Part shown: positions 1-8,740 of the stretch, piece by piece
How the letters are laid out: each line of letters starts with the position of its first letter
Numbering within the stretch: the first letter of the stretch is position 1
Source of the DNA: Hallerella sp963660435
GTDB lineage: Bacteria; Fibrobacterota; Fibrobacteria; Fibrobacterales; Fibrobacteraceae
Length of the DNA: 64,000 bases
Direction of reading: 5' to 3'
NCBI GenBank assembly: GCA_963660435.1
Contig: CAVKYI010000006.1
Location: forward strand, 38,354 to 102,353
Translations under genes and position numbers: made by a program
The notes under the pieces: model-generated
Told to the model about the DNA's origin: nothing
Seen by the model: the letters and a program-made list of their open reading frames with translations, nothing else
Database searches by the model: none

Positions 1-35
1 TAGATTTCGGGGTCTTCTTGCTTCAAAGTCATCAT
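1..35 (-). CDS. 5' end of a gene running off the window (possibly serine hydroxymethyltransferase)
   Basis: Only eleven complete codons are present, reading MMTLKQEDPEI. They follow an AAGGAG ribosome binding site nine bases upstream of the first of two adjacent ATG codons, so this is a genuine start. The phrase LKQEDPEI resembles the N-terminus of some bacterial serine hydroxymethyltransferases (GlyA). That identification is a guess from a very short stretch; the next few dozen codons lie outside the window. Confidence 0.4.
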   Translation of the reverse strand, partial: MMTLKQEDPEI

Positions 36-237
36 AGTTGTGAACTCCTTGAAAAGGGTTTCCCAAATATAGTCAGAAATCGGGAGCCCGCGGTTCGTCG
101 AGAGCGGAGCGAGTAGTCAAAACTTGGATTTTGGGTTGAGCGTGAAGCGTGGAATGTAGAGAGTTGATAGTAGGTAGTAGATAGTTCGTTAAGCGATCTG
201 TAAAGGCTTGTACGATAAACGGTCATCCTGGCTTTTT

Positions 238-278
238 CGTCATCCTGGAGCGGAGCAACGCGGAGCGATAGGATCCAT
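238..278 (+). repeat. GTCATCCTGG-type repeat, unit A
   Basis: The unit begins CGTCATCCTGGAGCGGAG and ends GATAGGATCCAT. It closely matches the unit at 509-549, and its reverse complement resembles the units at 409-463 and 569-606. A partial copy of its first bases also lies just upstream at 221-231. Such dispersed intergenic repeats are common in bacterial genomes; no coding role is seen. Confidence 0.65.
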
Positions 279-408
279 AGCCAAGAGCATAGAACTTGGA
301 ACTTAGATCTTAGATTCTAGAATCGCATACATCTAGGCTTAAAAGTAAAGCGGACCGCTTTGCTTTTCTAAGCTCCAAGATCTCCTAACTAAGCTCTGAA
401 CTGCGGGT

Positions 409-463
409 TGGATTCTACCTGCCCGCGGCAGACAGGTCGAGGCTTCGCCTCTCCAGAATGACG
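409..463 (-). repeat. GTCATCCTGG-type repeat, unit B (inverted)
   Basis: Read on the minus strand the unit runs from GTCATTCTGGAGAG to GTAGAATCCA, the same frame of conserved ends as unit A. The centre is longer and contains an internal near-palindrome, CTGCCCGCGGCAG. It is an inverted relative of the units at 238-278 and 509-549. Confidence 0.55.
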
Positions 464-508
464 CCGGGCGGTGAAGGTTCGTTACGTTGAACGGCTGTTT
501 CGTTACAT

Positions 509-549
509 CGTCATCCTGGAGCGTAGCACCGCGAAGCGATAGGATCCAT
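509..549 (+). repeat. GTCATCCTGG-type repeat, unit C
   Basis: The unit starts CGTCATCCTGGAGCGTAG and ends GATAGGATCCAT. Together with the inverted unit at 569-606 it forms a large imperfect inverted repeat of about 100 bases that could fold into a long stem. Confidence 0.65.
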
Positions 550-568
550 TTTAGCAGAAACGCTCGGA

Positions 569-606
569 ATGGATTCTATCAGGGCCTTTGGCCCTTCCAG
601 AATGAC
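569..606 (-). repeat. GTCATCCTGG-type repeat, unit D (inverted)
   Basis: The reverse complement reads GTCATTCTGGAAGGGCC and ends GATAGAATCCAT, pairing with unit C about 20 bases away. The centre AGGGCCTTTGGCCCTT is itself a small perfect hairpin. Confidence 0.6.
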
Positions 607-645
607 CTCTAAAAAAAGCGTGGCCGTGGGGGTGGATGCAAGGTA

Positions 646-682
646 GGGGGACCTTGGCCTTCGCAACTCGGAAAGGTCCCCC
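646..682. terminator. Strong hairpin downstream of the pectin operon
   Basis: GGGGGACCTT at 646-655 pairs exactly with AAGGTCCCCC at 673-682 around a 17-base loop. It lies about 45 bases beyond the stop of the minus-strand acetylesterase gene. No clear U-tract follows on the minus strand, so it may be a transcript-end stabilising hairpin rather than a classical intrinsic terminator. Confidence 0.4.
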
Positions 683-727
683 CCCCCGCCGGCAGGCGGA
701 ACAGGTCACTAGGCGACAAAAGCCCTC

Positions 728-2485
728 TCAAAAATAGACGCCTTTCGAAAGATTTCCTTTTCGCCCTGCAGAACGACACGTCCCGGAAACATCGTAAAGA
801 CAGGACGCCTTTTTTCGAATGGCTCCACCCGCCTTGCGTGAAAACTTTTTCGCGATAGCTGTCGGAATTTCCGCGGGGTAACAACCTTCGCGGTAGATTC
901 CCGCAATGTCGAAGGCTATCATGTCGATGTTCGGACCGCCATCAGACGTCAAGGATTCCATCTTGAAATCGAACGGTAGCGCATCGATCCAGACATTTTC
1001 GACAAGTGCCGTATCCCAGGCGTCCCAGCTTCCCGTCGGAGGGAAATCCACTTCGTAGCTTCCCGCATCGACAGTCACCTTCATCGGGCGAGAAGCCGTT
1101 CCGCCGTTCGCGTAGCGGACAAGAAGCCTTGCGTTCGACGCGGACTGGTCTGCGACAAGACGCCAGACGGCAACGCTCGCCAAATCGTTCGCGATGTTGA
1201 AAAATCCCTGTCCGGAAAATCCTGAATGGTTTTCGTCGGTCGTTCCGGCTCCGTCATCGGGAAACGCCATGTCGATGGGAGACTTCCAGTCGGCATCCGC
1301 CGGGATGTCGGAACACACGGCAGAAGAACCGCTCGACGAGAGTTCCCCGCTTGAACTCGGCGCGATTTGCGACGAAGACGATGAAGATTCCACGGAACTC
1401 GACGAAACAGTTTCCTCGGATCCGTGCGAAACGGGCACACACGCGCTCCCACCTTCGAAAATCGCCGTATAGGTTACATTCCTGTAAAGCGTCGTCGTCC
1501 CGTAAAAATTGGAATCCGTCGAAACGGAACGGCAATCGTCATCGGCCCAGTATTGGAAGGCCTTGCCAAAGCTCCCGGGACTCACGTGAAGCGCAAGCGG
1601 CGCACCACCCGGAAGCCCTTGCGAGTGGGAAACTATTCCGCTTGCCGACGAAAGGTTCGTTTTCACCGTCTGCGTGTAGCGTATCTTCGCCGCGGAAAGC
1701 AATTTCACGAGAGCGGCCCGGGAATCGTCCGAAAGATAGGCCGCCGAAACTTCGTCCGAAAGTTCGTCGAGAATCCACTCCGCGTGGGCAAGCGATCCGG
1801 ATTCCTGGAAATGCGTCGTTCCGTCATTCGTCACGCCGTCCGGATAGTTTGGGTATTCTCCCGGCAAGAAATACTTGAAGATATAGCGAGAAATATAGGC
1901 TGCGCTCTGGTTTCTTGCGAATTCATAGGACTTGAGGTTCAAATCGACAAAGGGAATTCCGTATTCCTTGGCAAGCGATTCCATCAGCTCCCGCACATTG
2001 TATTCCGATTTCGTCGAATATGTCGAAGAGAACACGTTCCGCGGGTAGGTGTTCATCATCATCGGGGAAACGAGGACAGGCGTAGCGCCCCAGCCTTTCG
2101 CCTTGTCGATATACTGTTTCAGGTAATAGGCCAGGGAATCGAAAGGAACTTCGCGCGACTTGCTTCCGAAGTAACGGTCATTGTGCCCGAACTGGATAAA
2201 GAGGAAGTCCCCCTTCTGCACCTTTCCGTCGAGAGCGTCGAGACGACCTTCCTGGATGAAGGTCTTGGAACTTCTACCGCCTATCGCCGCATTGTAAATC
2301 GCTACGCGGGATGCGTCAAAGAAGCTTCCGATAACCTGTCCCCAGCCCGTTTGCGGATAGACGCTCGTCTTGTAATTCGTCACCGTGGAATCTCCCACGA
2401 TGTAAACGGTAAAAGATGTCGTATCGCCAACGGTAAGAGCCGAAAGGGCGAAAAAAAGAACAAGCGAAAGGAAAACTCTTTTCAT
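728..2485 (-). CDS. Secreted SGNH acetylesterase (rhamnogalacturonan acetylesterase-like) with CBM35-like module
   Basis: This 585-residue exported protein probably removes acetyl groups from rhamnogalacturonan-I. A signal peptide covers about residues 1-20. The SGNH/GDSL motifs are visible: GDST at 31-34, GHND at 100-103, and an Asp-x-x-x-His pair in DGTTHF at 221-226, as in carbohydrate esterase family 12. A Bacterial-repeat-like stretch (about 295-345) is followed by a Ser-rich linker (about 360-390). A CBM35-like module (about 405-530) then carries FPPTGSWDAWDT and SDGGPNID. The C-terminal tail ends at LSKGVYF, shorter than the sorting tails of the two neighbours. The AGGAGG ribosome site overlaps the TAG stop of the gene before it, indicating translational coupling. 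It is the last gene of a three-gene minus-strand unit. The exact substrate is inferred from the adjacent lyase. Confidence 0.85.
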   Translation of the reverse strand: MKRVFLSLVLFFALSALTVGDTTSFTVYIVGDSTVTNYKTSVYPQTGWGQVIGSFFDASRVAIYNAAIGGRSSKTFIQEGRLDALDGKVQKGDFLFIQFGHNDRYFGSKSREVPFDSLAYYLKQYIDKAKGWGATPVLVSPMMMNTYPRNVFSSTYSTKSEYNVRELMESLAKEYGIPFVDLNLKSYEFARNQSAAYISRYIFKYFLPGEYPNYPDGVTNDGTTHFQESGSLAHAEWILDELSDEVSAAYLSDDSRAALVKLLSAAKIRYTQTVKTNLSSASGIVSHSQGLPGGAPLALHVSPGSFGKAFQYWADDDCRSVSTDSNFYGTTTLYRNVTYTAIFEGGSACVPVSHGSEETVSSSSVESSSSSSQIAPSSSGELSSSGSSAVCSDIPADADWKSPIDMAFPDDGAGTTDENHSGFSGQGFFNIANDLASVAVWRLVADQSASNARLLVRYANGGTASRPMKVTVDAGSYEVDFPPTGSWDAWDTALVENVWIDALPFDFKMESLTSDGGPNIDMIAFDIAGIYREGCYPAEIPTAIAKKFSRKAGGAIRKKASCLYDVSGTCRSAGRKGNLSKGVYF

Positions 2486-2494
2486 GAAGACCTC

Positions 2495-4333
2495 CTATCG
2501 GGTAACTGCCCACATTGCATCTGCCGAAGCGTTTCCGGAAAATACCCGAATGCGGTAGATTCCCGGTGACAGACGCATTCCGGCAAAGAGTTCCGCGCTC
2601 CCGCGCACGGCAAGGATTCTTTCGCGAGCTAGCATCCGGCCCGACATGTCGAAAAGCTTCGCCTCCACCATCCCGGGTCTTTCTAGCTGCAAACGGTTTC
2701 CCGTTAGCGACAATCCGCCATTCGGGAAAATCTCCGAGAGCGCGGTCGAGGAATCGTTTCCTTCCGTCTCTTCGCCAGGCAGTTCCCTTTCCAAAGAGGC
2801 ACGTTCGACCCCCGGGACGCTAAAGCCAAAAACGTCGATATTCGGCCCGCCGTCTTCCGTAAGAGAAATCAGGCGCATCGTTTCCTCTCCCAAGGGCAAA
2901 TCGACGTTCACCCAGGCGGTATCCCACGTTGTCCAGCTTCCCGTCGGAGGAAAATCCACGGGATAGTCATGATCGAGATAGACGTTCAGCTTTCGAGAAG
3001 CGGCTCCGCCATTCGCATAGACGATTCCAAGCGTTGCGCGCCCCGCAGACGGAAAGACCATCCTGTAGTCCGCGAACGTAGAAAGCGCATTGGCGAAATT
3101 CCAGTATCCCGCACCCGAAAATCCCGCATTCGAAGATTCCGTCCAGCCCGCGTCAAAGGAATCCGGAAGAGAAGCGTCAAGCCATTTCCTGACATTCTTC
3201 TCATAGACGACCGTCGTGTCGATTTCCACGCCGCCTGTCGGGTCCACGTCGGCGAGAACCTTCGGGGTCCCTGTCGGAAACGTCGAAAGAGCCGCACCGT
3301 TTCCCGTGTAAAGCTCCGCTGTTCCGCCCTCGTAAACCGCAGTGTATTGCGTCGAAGCGGAAAGCATCGCAAATGTGCAGACATGTTCGGACTGTACAGT
3401 CGATTGTGCGTTCCCCACCTTCCTGCCGTTTCCGTCATACCATCCCAGGAATTTTTTCCCGGCCTTCGGCGTCGTCTTGAGCGTAACGGGAATTCCCGCC
3501 GGATAGTAGCTCGAAACGGTCGTTGCGGAGTCCGAACCTTCTGGCGATACTTTCACTTTCAGGGAATACATCGGGGCGAGACTTTTCGCTAGATTCCGAA
3601 CCTTCTCGTCGGAATGGATGCGCATCTGCTCGGTAAGGATCCGCCCAAAGACAATCGCCCCGTTCTGCTGCAAGTGCAGATTGTCGCTGTTGCCGTTTCC
3701 GTAATTCGAATATTCGCCCGCATCGAGATACATGTTCACGTAATGCAGCGCATAGAACTGCCCCACAGAAAGCAGGTAGTTTCGCGAAAGCGTATCCATG
3801 TCTATCAGGGGAACATCCAGCGACGCGGCAATTTCCCTAGCGCGGATCGGATAGCCGTGATAGGATTCGTAGATGGAATCGGCGACGGAAATGGCGCTAG
3901 ACGAAAAGCGGAAATCGCTCCGGCGCACGGGATTCACGATGATGGGCGTCGCCCCCTTCGCAAGAGCCTCGTTCGCCATGGCGGTCGTCGCCGTCACGAA
4001 GTCCGCTTCGGAGCTTTTCGCCCGATCGTTGATTCCAAACTGGATAACCACGAAATCCCCGGACTTGAGGCTAGAAAGAACGCCTGGCCAGTTATTCGTG
4101 TAGTACCCCATCGCGTAAGTTCCGCCTGCGCCTCGGTTCACGACGCTCACCGCATCGGAATTCCAGAAATATCCGAATTCCTGGCCGATACCGCGTTTCG
4201 GGTAGTAACCTTCGTTCCAATCCTGCATCGTCGAATCGCCGCAGAGATAGATCGTCACCTTCGCAAATAGCGTCGAGGATAACAGAATGGACCAGAGGGC
4301 AATCAGGAATGCCCCGCGTTCAAGCTTTTTCAT
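2495..4333 (-). CDS. Secreted SGNH acetylesterase (rhamnogalacturonan acetylesterase-like), second copy
   Basis: A 612-residue paralogue of the downstream gene. After a signal peptide (about 1-24) the CE12-type motifs are GDST at 32-35, GIND at 100-103 and DNLH at 217-220. Next come an InlB/Bacterial-repeat-like segment with a GWYDGNGRKVG motif, then a CBM35-like module with FPPTGSWTTWDT and SDGGPNID. The C-terminal domain of about 75 residues, containing KLFDMSGRML and LSPGIYRIRVFSG, resembles sorting domains of exported Fibrobacteres/Bacteroidetes proteins. The gene follows the PL11 lyase by 11 bases and has a GAGG ribosome site. Two acetylesterases plus a lyase suggest stepwise attack on acetylated rhamnogalacturonan-I. 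Division of labour between the two esterases is unknown. Confidence 0.85.
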   Translation of the reverse strand: MKKLERGAFLIALWSILLSSTLFAKVTIYLCGDSTMQDWNEGYYPKRGIGQEFGYFWNSDAVSVVNRGAGGTYAMGYYTNNWPGVLSSLKSGDFVVIQFGINDRAKSSEADFVTATTAMANEALAKGATPIIVNPVRRSDFRFSSSAISVADSIYESYHGYPIRAREIAASLDVPLIDMDTLSRNYLLSVGQFYALHYVNMYLDAGEYSNYGNGNSDNLHLQQNGAIVFGRILTEQMRIHSDEKVRNLAKSLAPMYSLKVKVSPEGSDSATTVSSYYPAGIPVTLKTTPKAGKKFLGWYDGNGRKVGNAQSTVQSEHVCTFAMLSASTQYTAVYEGGTAELYTGNGAALSTFPTGTPKVLADVDPTGGVEIDTTVVYEKNVRKWLDASLPDSFDAGWTESSNAGFSGAGYWNFANALSTFADYRMVFPSAGRATLGIVYANGGAASRKLNVYLDHDYPVDFPPTGSWTTWDTAWVNVDLPLGEETMRLISLTEDGGPNIDVFGFSVPGVERASLERELPGEETEGNDSSTALSEIFPNGGLSLTGNRLQLERPGMVEAKLFDMSGRMLARERILAVRGSAELFAGMRLSPGIYRIRVFSGNASADAMWAVTR

Positions 4334-4344
4334 GTGAACCTCGA

Positions 4345-6942
4345 CTACGGATTGTGTACAAACTTTTCTACAGAGACGGTTTTCGAGTTCAGACGGACTT
4401 CCACGTAATAGATTCCCGCCGAAAGCCTTTCCCTGCCAAGCGGTATGGGATTTTCGCCAAGGTGGACATTTGTACGGTTCGAGTGGACCTTGTTTCCGCG
4501 GATATCGAAGACGGATACTTCCGCAGTTCCCGATTTTCCGGAACGCAACACTTCGAAATTCACGTCATACGAAGCGACGGACGAAAGTTTCCGTTCGAGC
4601 GGTGTCGTCCCGCCTTTCGACGAAACCTGCGTGATACCGGAAACATCGAACGCAATAGCGGAAACGTTCGGTCCGCCATCCGATGTCTTCGACGTAAGCG
4701 TAAGGGAAAACTCTCCTTCCGGAATTCGGACAGAAACAAGTGCCGTATCCCACGTGTCCCAGCCTGTCGGCGGAAAGGAAACCAGGACCGTTTCGTCACC
4801 GATGCGAACTTCCATTTGTCTGTCGGCGCTTCCTCCGTTTGCATAGACGATAGCGAGCGTTGCCGAGTCGTGAGCGAATTCCGAATTCAGGCGGTATGAC
4901 GTAAAGGCCCCCGACTCGTTTGCAAAGTTCCAGTAGTCTTCACCGGCGGATCCCGAATGTTCCGACTCCACGTATCCCGTGCTCGCAGAATCCGGTTCGG
5001 ACGCCTTGACCGACGAGGCGAACGAAACAATCGTCTTGTCCGAAGATGTCTTGCCCGAAGCGATTACCGAAATGTCCGGTTTCGTCAGGTTCTTCCCGAC
5101 CTTGTCCGGCAAGAAGTATCCGAGATGCGGCGGCTGGTTGTAGGCGACGTTCTGCCACGCAACGCTCAGACGATACTGCCTGTCGTGCATCAGCGTGTAC
5201 ACGCGATGAGGCGTTGTCGCAAGGGTCGCGATGATATTCACCACCGATGAATCGGCACCGCTCCGCATGATGATTTCTTCGCGGAAGTCCCCGAAGATGT
5301 CCGCCGAAAGACACGGATTCGCCTTTGTATAATTGTTCAATGTCGAACTGTTTATATTGTAGAGATTCAAAATCCGGTCAATTCTCTGCGCAGACGAATT
5401 CCACTTTTCGAGCTTTCCGCCGGAGCCTCCGCCGCCCGTCGCATCGAGCAGCTCGTCCTGCAAATCCCCGTCCCAGTAGAGGCGGAAATTGTATGAAGGC
5501 GTAACGCTCGAAAGAAGATCGCCGGAAACAGTCCGGATACCGCCGGAAGTCGTACTCCACATTTCGAACCCACGGCTTGTCGAATCGATATCTGCGGCAA
5601 GCCCGCGACCGTTATCGACTCCAGTCTGGAGCGTCCCCCAGATAACGTTTCCCGAAGGGTCTCGGAACTCCTCCGCATACTTGTTCGTCTTTTCCTCGTG
5701 CACGGCATAGACTTCGAGCCCCGGAGAATCCGGATCCATGTCGGAAAGGTGCATGGCGTCGCCGTGCCCAAATCCTGTACGATAGCGAAGCGTACCGTCG
5801 GAATTCACCGCCGCGGAACCGAAGACGATTTCGTCCTTGCCGTCCCCGTCGAGGTCGCCGACCGAAAGGTTGTGGTTTCCTTCCCCGAAAATGCCCGATC
5901 CATCGACCGTACTGGCGAGCATCCAGCGCTGCGTGAGCGTCTTGCCGTCAAAGTCGAAGGCTACCATGTAGGCTGCGGCATAGTACCCGCGGCACATGAC
6001 AAGGCTCGGGTGAACGCCGTCGAGATAGGCGATGGCGGCAAGCATTCTCTCGGACCGGTTTCCGTAAGTATCGCCCCAGGCGCTTGTCGCATCCCGACCC
6101 GGAACGTAATCGATTGTCGTGATGGCCTCGCCCGTCTTTCCGCTGAAAATCGTCAGGTATTCGTTTCCGGAAAGAATGCGTCCTGCGCTAGTCCTGTAAT
6201 CCGCCGAGGCGTTTCCGATAACGTTTCCCTTGCCGTCAACCGTTCCGTCGCTCGTCTTCAGGGCGATTTCCGCGATACCGTCCCCGTCGAGGTCATAGAC
6301 CATCATCTGCGTGTAATGCGCGCCGGCCCGGATGTTTTTTCCCATGTCTATCCGCCAGAGCTTCGTGCCGTCGAGCCTGTAGGCGTCGATATACACGTTT
6401 CCCGTATAGCCGTCATTCGCGTTGTCCTTCGAATTCGTCGGATCCCACTTGAGAATCAGCTCGTATTCCCCGTCACCATCCAGGTCTCCCACGCTCATGT
6501 CGTTAGGCAGGTAGTCGCATGTAGAACCGTCGGGCATCGTCAAGGAAGCGGGCCGGTCCAGCTGGATGCTCTTCCAGGCGGCTTCCCCGTAATTGTCCTT
6601 GTATCGGTTTTCGAGTACAATCACCGGAGAGGAAACGTTTCCGTCGGCATCCTTCAGAGTGTAGCTGCTTGTGACCGAACCCGAAGCGTCGAGATAGGAT
6701 GTCGGAGCGGATCCCGCGATCCGTGCGATTTCCGACCCGTCGCGATAAAGCGTGAACGTCGCATCCGTCGGATCCGTTCCGAGAAGTCTCCAGCTCAGGA
6801 AAACCCCTGTTCCCGCCTTTGCGACCGAAAGCCCCCGACCTAGCTTTTCCATTTGCGAGGTGGCGGCAAACGAACCTTCCTGTGCGAGAAACACGAAAAG
6901 GCCTAAAAACGAAATAGCCGAAAAAACACCCTTTTTTTTCAT
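4345..6942 (-). CDS. Secreted rhamnogalacturonan lyase, PL11 family, with CBM35-like module
   Basis: This 865-residue protein starts with a signal peptide (about 1-26). The PL11 catalytic region begins at MEKLGRGLSV and carries a fibronectin-like start and calcium-binding propeller blades: DLDGDGEYEL, DLDGDGIAEI and DLDGDGKDEI. PL11 enzymes (YesW/YesX type) cleave rhamnogalacturonan-I by beta-elimination. After about residue 650 comes a CBM35-like module (YWNFANESG, FPPTGWDTWDT, SDGGPNVS) closely related to those in the two downstream esterases, then a sorting-type tail with VFDIRGNKV and LSAGIYYVEVRL. The ATG has an AAGGAG site seven bases upstream. It is the first gene of the lyase-esterase-esterase unit, and a candidate promoter and palindromic operator lie upstream. 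Confidence 0.88.
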   Translation of the reverse strand: MKKKGVFSAISFLGLFVFLAQEGSFAATSQMEKLGRGLSVAKAGTGVFLSWRLLGTDPTDATFTLYRDGSEIARIAGSAPTSYLDASGSVTSSYTLKDADGNVSSPVIVLENRYKDNYGEAAWKSIQLDRPASLTMPDGSTCDYLPNDMSVGDLDGDGEYELILKWDPTNSKDNANDGYTGNVYIDAYRLDGTKLWRIDMGKNIRAGAHYTQMMVYDLDGDGIAEIALKTSDGTVDGKGNVIGNASADYRTSAGRILSGNEYLTIFSGKTGEAITTIDYVPGRDATSAWGDTYGNRSERMLAAIAYLDGVHPSLVMCRGYYAAAYMVAFDFDGKTLTQRWMLASTVDGSGIFGEGNHNLSVGDLDGDGKDEIVFGSAAVNSDGTLRYRTGFGHGDAMHLSDMDPDSPGLEVYAVHEEKTNKYAEEFRDPSGNVIWGTLQTGVDNGRGLAADIDSTSRGFEMWSTTSGGIRTVSGDLLSSVTPSYNFRLYWDGDLQDELLDATGGGGSGGKLEKWNSSAQRIDRILNLYNINSSTLNNYTKANPCLSADIFGDFREEIIMRSGADSSVVNIIATLATTPHRVYTLMHDRQYRLSVAWQNVAYNQPPHLGYFLPDKVGKNLTKPDISVIASGKTSSDKTIVSFASSVKASEPDSASTGYVESEHSGSAGEDYWNFANESGAFTSYRLNSEFAHDSATLAIVYANGGSADRQMEVRIGDETVLVSFPPTGWDTWDTALVSVRIPEGEFSLTLTSKTSDGGPNVSAIAFDVSGITQVSSKGGTTPLERKLSSVASYDVNFEVLRSGKSGTAEVSVFDIRGNKVHSNRTNVHLGENPIPLGRERLSAGIYYVEVRLNSKTVSVEKFVHNP

Positions 6943-6963
6943 GCCGATTCTCCTTTTCCCTTA

Positions 6964-7024
6964 AAAATATTCCAGGAAAGAATACCGTTGCCCCAAAAAA
7001 GGAAAGAGCGTTGTCCATGGACTA
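6964..7024 (-). promoter_or_regulatory. Promoter and candidate activator site of the PL11 operon
   Basis: On the minus strand a TATTTT -10-like hexamer lies at 6964-6969. TAGTCCATGGACAA, containing the perfect palindrome GTCCATGGAC, lies at 7011-7024. The site begins 42 bases upstream of the -10. A near-identical palindrome lies 43 bases upstream of the -10 of the lipoprotein gene starting at 8733, with similar sequence in between. No good -35 is seen, which fits an activator-dependent promoter. This is inference from pattern only. Confidence 0.45.
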
Positions 7025-7041
7025 CGCCCCAAAGGATATCC

Positions 7042-8733
7042 CTATTCCGCGATTTTTTGGGGAATAGGCCAGCGTCTTGCCGGATTCTGGTTTTCGAAGC
7101 TCGTCCGGATCCACTCCGCCGAACGCGTATCGCGGCTCAGATGCAGCTCGTCGATAACGCCCTTGAAGTAATGCGTGACAAGGTCAGTCGGGTCGTCCGC
7201 CGGATAGACCAGCTTTCCGACGACAAAGAGACTGTCCGTTACCCGAACCGATTCGGTTGTCCCTTTTTTCGGGGTAGCCGTGGCAAGCGCTCCGTTTACA
7301 TAGAGAGACGCTCCGCTTGAATCCTGCGCAACGACTAGCTGCGTCCACTCGTTTACCGCGACGGTGGAATCCGTGTACCAATAGTAGAGATACTGCGCGG
7401 GATCTGCGGTGGAATCCTTGACATCGTCCGTATAGACTTCGTAAAGCCATCCCACGCCCTGCATGTATTTCAGGTTGTAGCCAGAGGCTCCCTTGCCAAA
7501 GACGACGTGCGAGAGGCTCGTATCCGCCATCTTGATCCAAACCGAGAAGGTGACCGGTTCCCGAAGCGTCACGTCAAAATCCCCGCCTTCCGAATTCGGA
7601 ATCGTCAGGAATCCCTTTTTTCCGTCATAGGAGAGCGCTCCGCCGACAGCGGCATCCCCGGCGACAGCAAGCATTTCCGGAATAGCGTCAAAACCGTTTC
7701 CCGTCGCGTCATGCGCAGAGGTTTCGTCTTCGTCAAAATGGTAGGCGGCTACAAATCCGTCGGAAAAGACACGGGCGGTAGAATCCGCGAACGATGTTTC
7801 CGCTCCTTCGTCGAAGTAAAGTCTGAGCGTGTCGAGCGCCCCCGCGCGAAGTCTCGGAATGCGAACCCAAAAGACAAAGGAGCCCCGTTCGAAATCGGAA
7901 TACGAATTGTCCAGGGCGAGCGTATCGCTGCAAAGGACAGCGGTCCAAGTCCCATGAATCCGCTCCAGTCCGCCGAAGTCGAAGTCCCCGGAATCAAGCC
8001 GCAAGGCGAGCGGGAAGTTGCGCAGATTTTCCGACAGGCCGATTCCCGAAGCCGTCATGTCCAGCGGGAAGCTGAATCCGAAGGACACCCTGTTCGCATC
8101 GACATTTTTCACCGAATCCGAAACGACCGACACGCCCTTTTCCAGGGAAAGCGAATAGCCGTCTTCCGAAACAAAGACAAGCGGCCATAGAGAGTCCGAC
8201 GGGAGGGAATCCACGAAGATGTTTCCCAGTTCGACCGTGACATGACGAAGAATCGTCGTTCCCGGAACGTAGATAAATCCATTTGTCCCGTCCGCAAAGC
8301 CATGGGATCCAAGCCGGATGCTCCCGACAGATTCCAGTACGCAGTCCCTCTCGAATGTCGAATCCTCGGAAACGGAAATTCCCTTTTGCAGGAAACGCTC
8401 GCCCGAAGCGGAATCGAAGGCTTCTAGCGTGAACTTTCCGGGCGGCACGCGGAAAAACGCATAGCGTCCCAGCGAATCCGCCTTTCCGATAAAGGAAGAA
8501 TCCAGCGGAAGTCCATCCAGAGCGGAAAATCTCGCCGGAACGACGGCAACCGAAGCAAAGGGAGCAGGCGATCCATCCGAGAAGCGCACCATCCCGGCAA
8601 GTTCAGGATTGCCGGATTCCGCGCTGTTTCCAAGGGAAGTTCTCGAATCCGTGCAGGCCACAAGCAAAAAGGCCAGCAGAAAGATTGCGCTCAGCCAGGG
8701 AAAACCGTACCATGTTCTAATCCGATACCGCAC
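7042..8733 (-). CDS. Lipoprotein with DUF2341 and LamG (concanavalin-like) domains
   Basis: The 563-residue product starts at a GTG. Its N-terminus is hydrophobic and ends in the lipobox-like LLVACT, so it is probably lipid-anchored. A carboxypeptidase-regulatory-like beta sandwich follows (about residues 45-130, starting NPELAGMVRFSDG). A DUF2341-type region (about 225-330, with NFPLALRLDSGDFDF) comes next, then a LamG/concanavalin A-like domain (about 330-550, with AAYHFDED and VTFSVWIKM). These domains bind carbohydrate or protein surfaces; no catalytic residues are seen. Its promoter shares a palindromic site with the PL11 lyase operon, which suggests a role in binding pectin at the surface. 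The start has no clear ribosome site; a TATATT box lies seven bases upstream. Confidence 0.75.
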   Translation of the reverse strand: MRYRIRTWYGFPWLSAIFLLAFLLVACTDSRTSLGNSAESGNPELAGMVRFSDGSPAPFASVAVVPARFSALDGLPLDSSFIGKADSLGRYAFFRVPPGKFTLEAFDSASGERFLQKGISVSEDSTFERDCVLESVGSIRLGSHGFADGTNGFIYVPGTTILRHVTVELGNIFVDSLPSDSLWPLVFVSEDGYSLSLEKGVSVVSDSVKNVDANRVSFGFSFPLDMTASGIGLSENLRNFPLALRLDSGDFDFGGLERIHGTWTAVLCSDTLALDNSYSDFERGSFVFWVRIPRLRAGALDTLRLYFDEGAETSFADSTARVFSDGFVAAYHFDEDETSAHDATGNGFDAIPEMLAVAGDAAVGGALSYDGKKGFLTIPNSEGGDFDVTLREPVTFSVWIKMADTSLSHVVFGKGASGYNLKYMQGVGWLYEVYTDDVKDSTADPAQYLYYWYTDSTVAVNEWTQLVVAQDSSGASLYVNGALATATPKKGTTESVRVTDSLFVVGKLVYPADDPTDLVTHYFKGVIDELHLSRDTRSAEWIRTSFENQNPARRWPIPQKIAE

Positions 8734-8740
8734 TTTCTTA

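Larger units (their letters stand above)
36..727. other. Non-coding interval with degenerate repeats
   Basis: About 690 bases without a convincing gene separate the gene start at the left edge from the pectin operon. Short open frames exist in several phases, but none has a ribosome binding site or a protein-like composition. The interval holds four diverged copies of a GTCATCCTGG-type repeat in both orientations (listed separately), stretches of low-complexity sequence, and a strong hairpin at 646-682. Confidence 0.7.

Noticed and set aside
696..730. Frameshift at the end of the first acetylesterase gene that would restore a longer sorting tail
   Set aside because: The T run before the stop is suggestive, but neither alternative frame gives the expected continuation after GVYF.
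609..884. Short open frames in the interval before the pectin operon
   Set aside because: They overlap repeats and the hairpin, have low-complexity Arg/Pro/Gly composition and no ribosome site.
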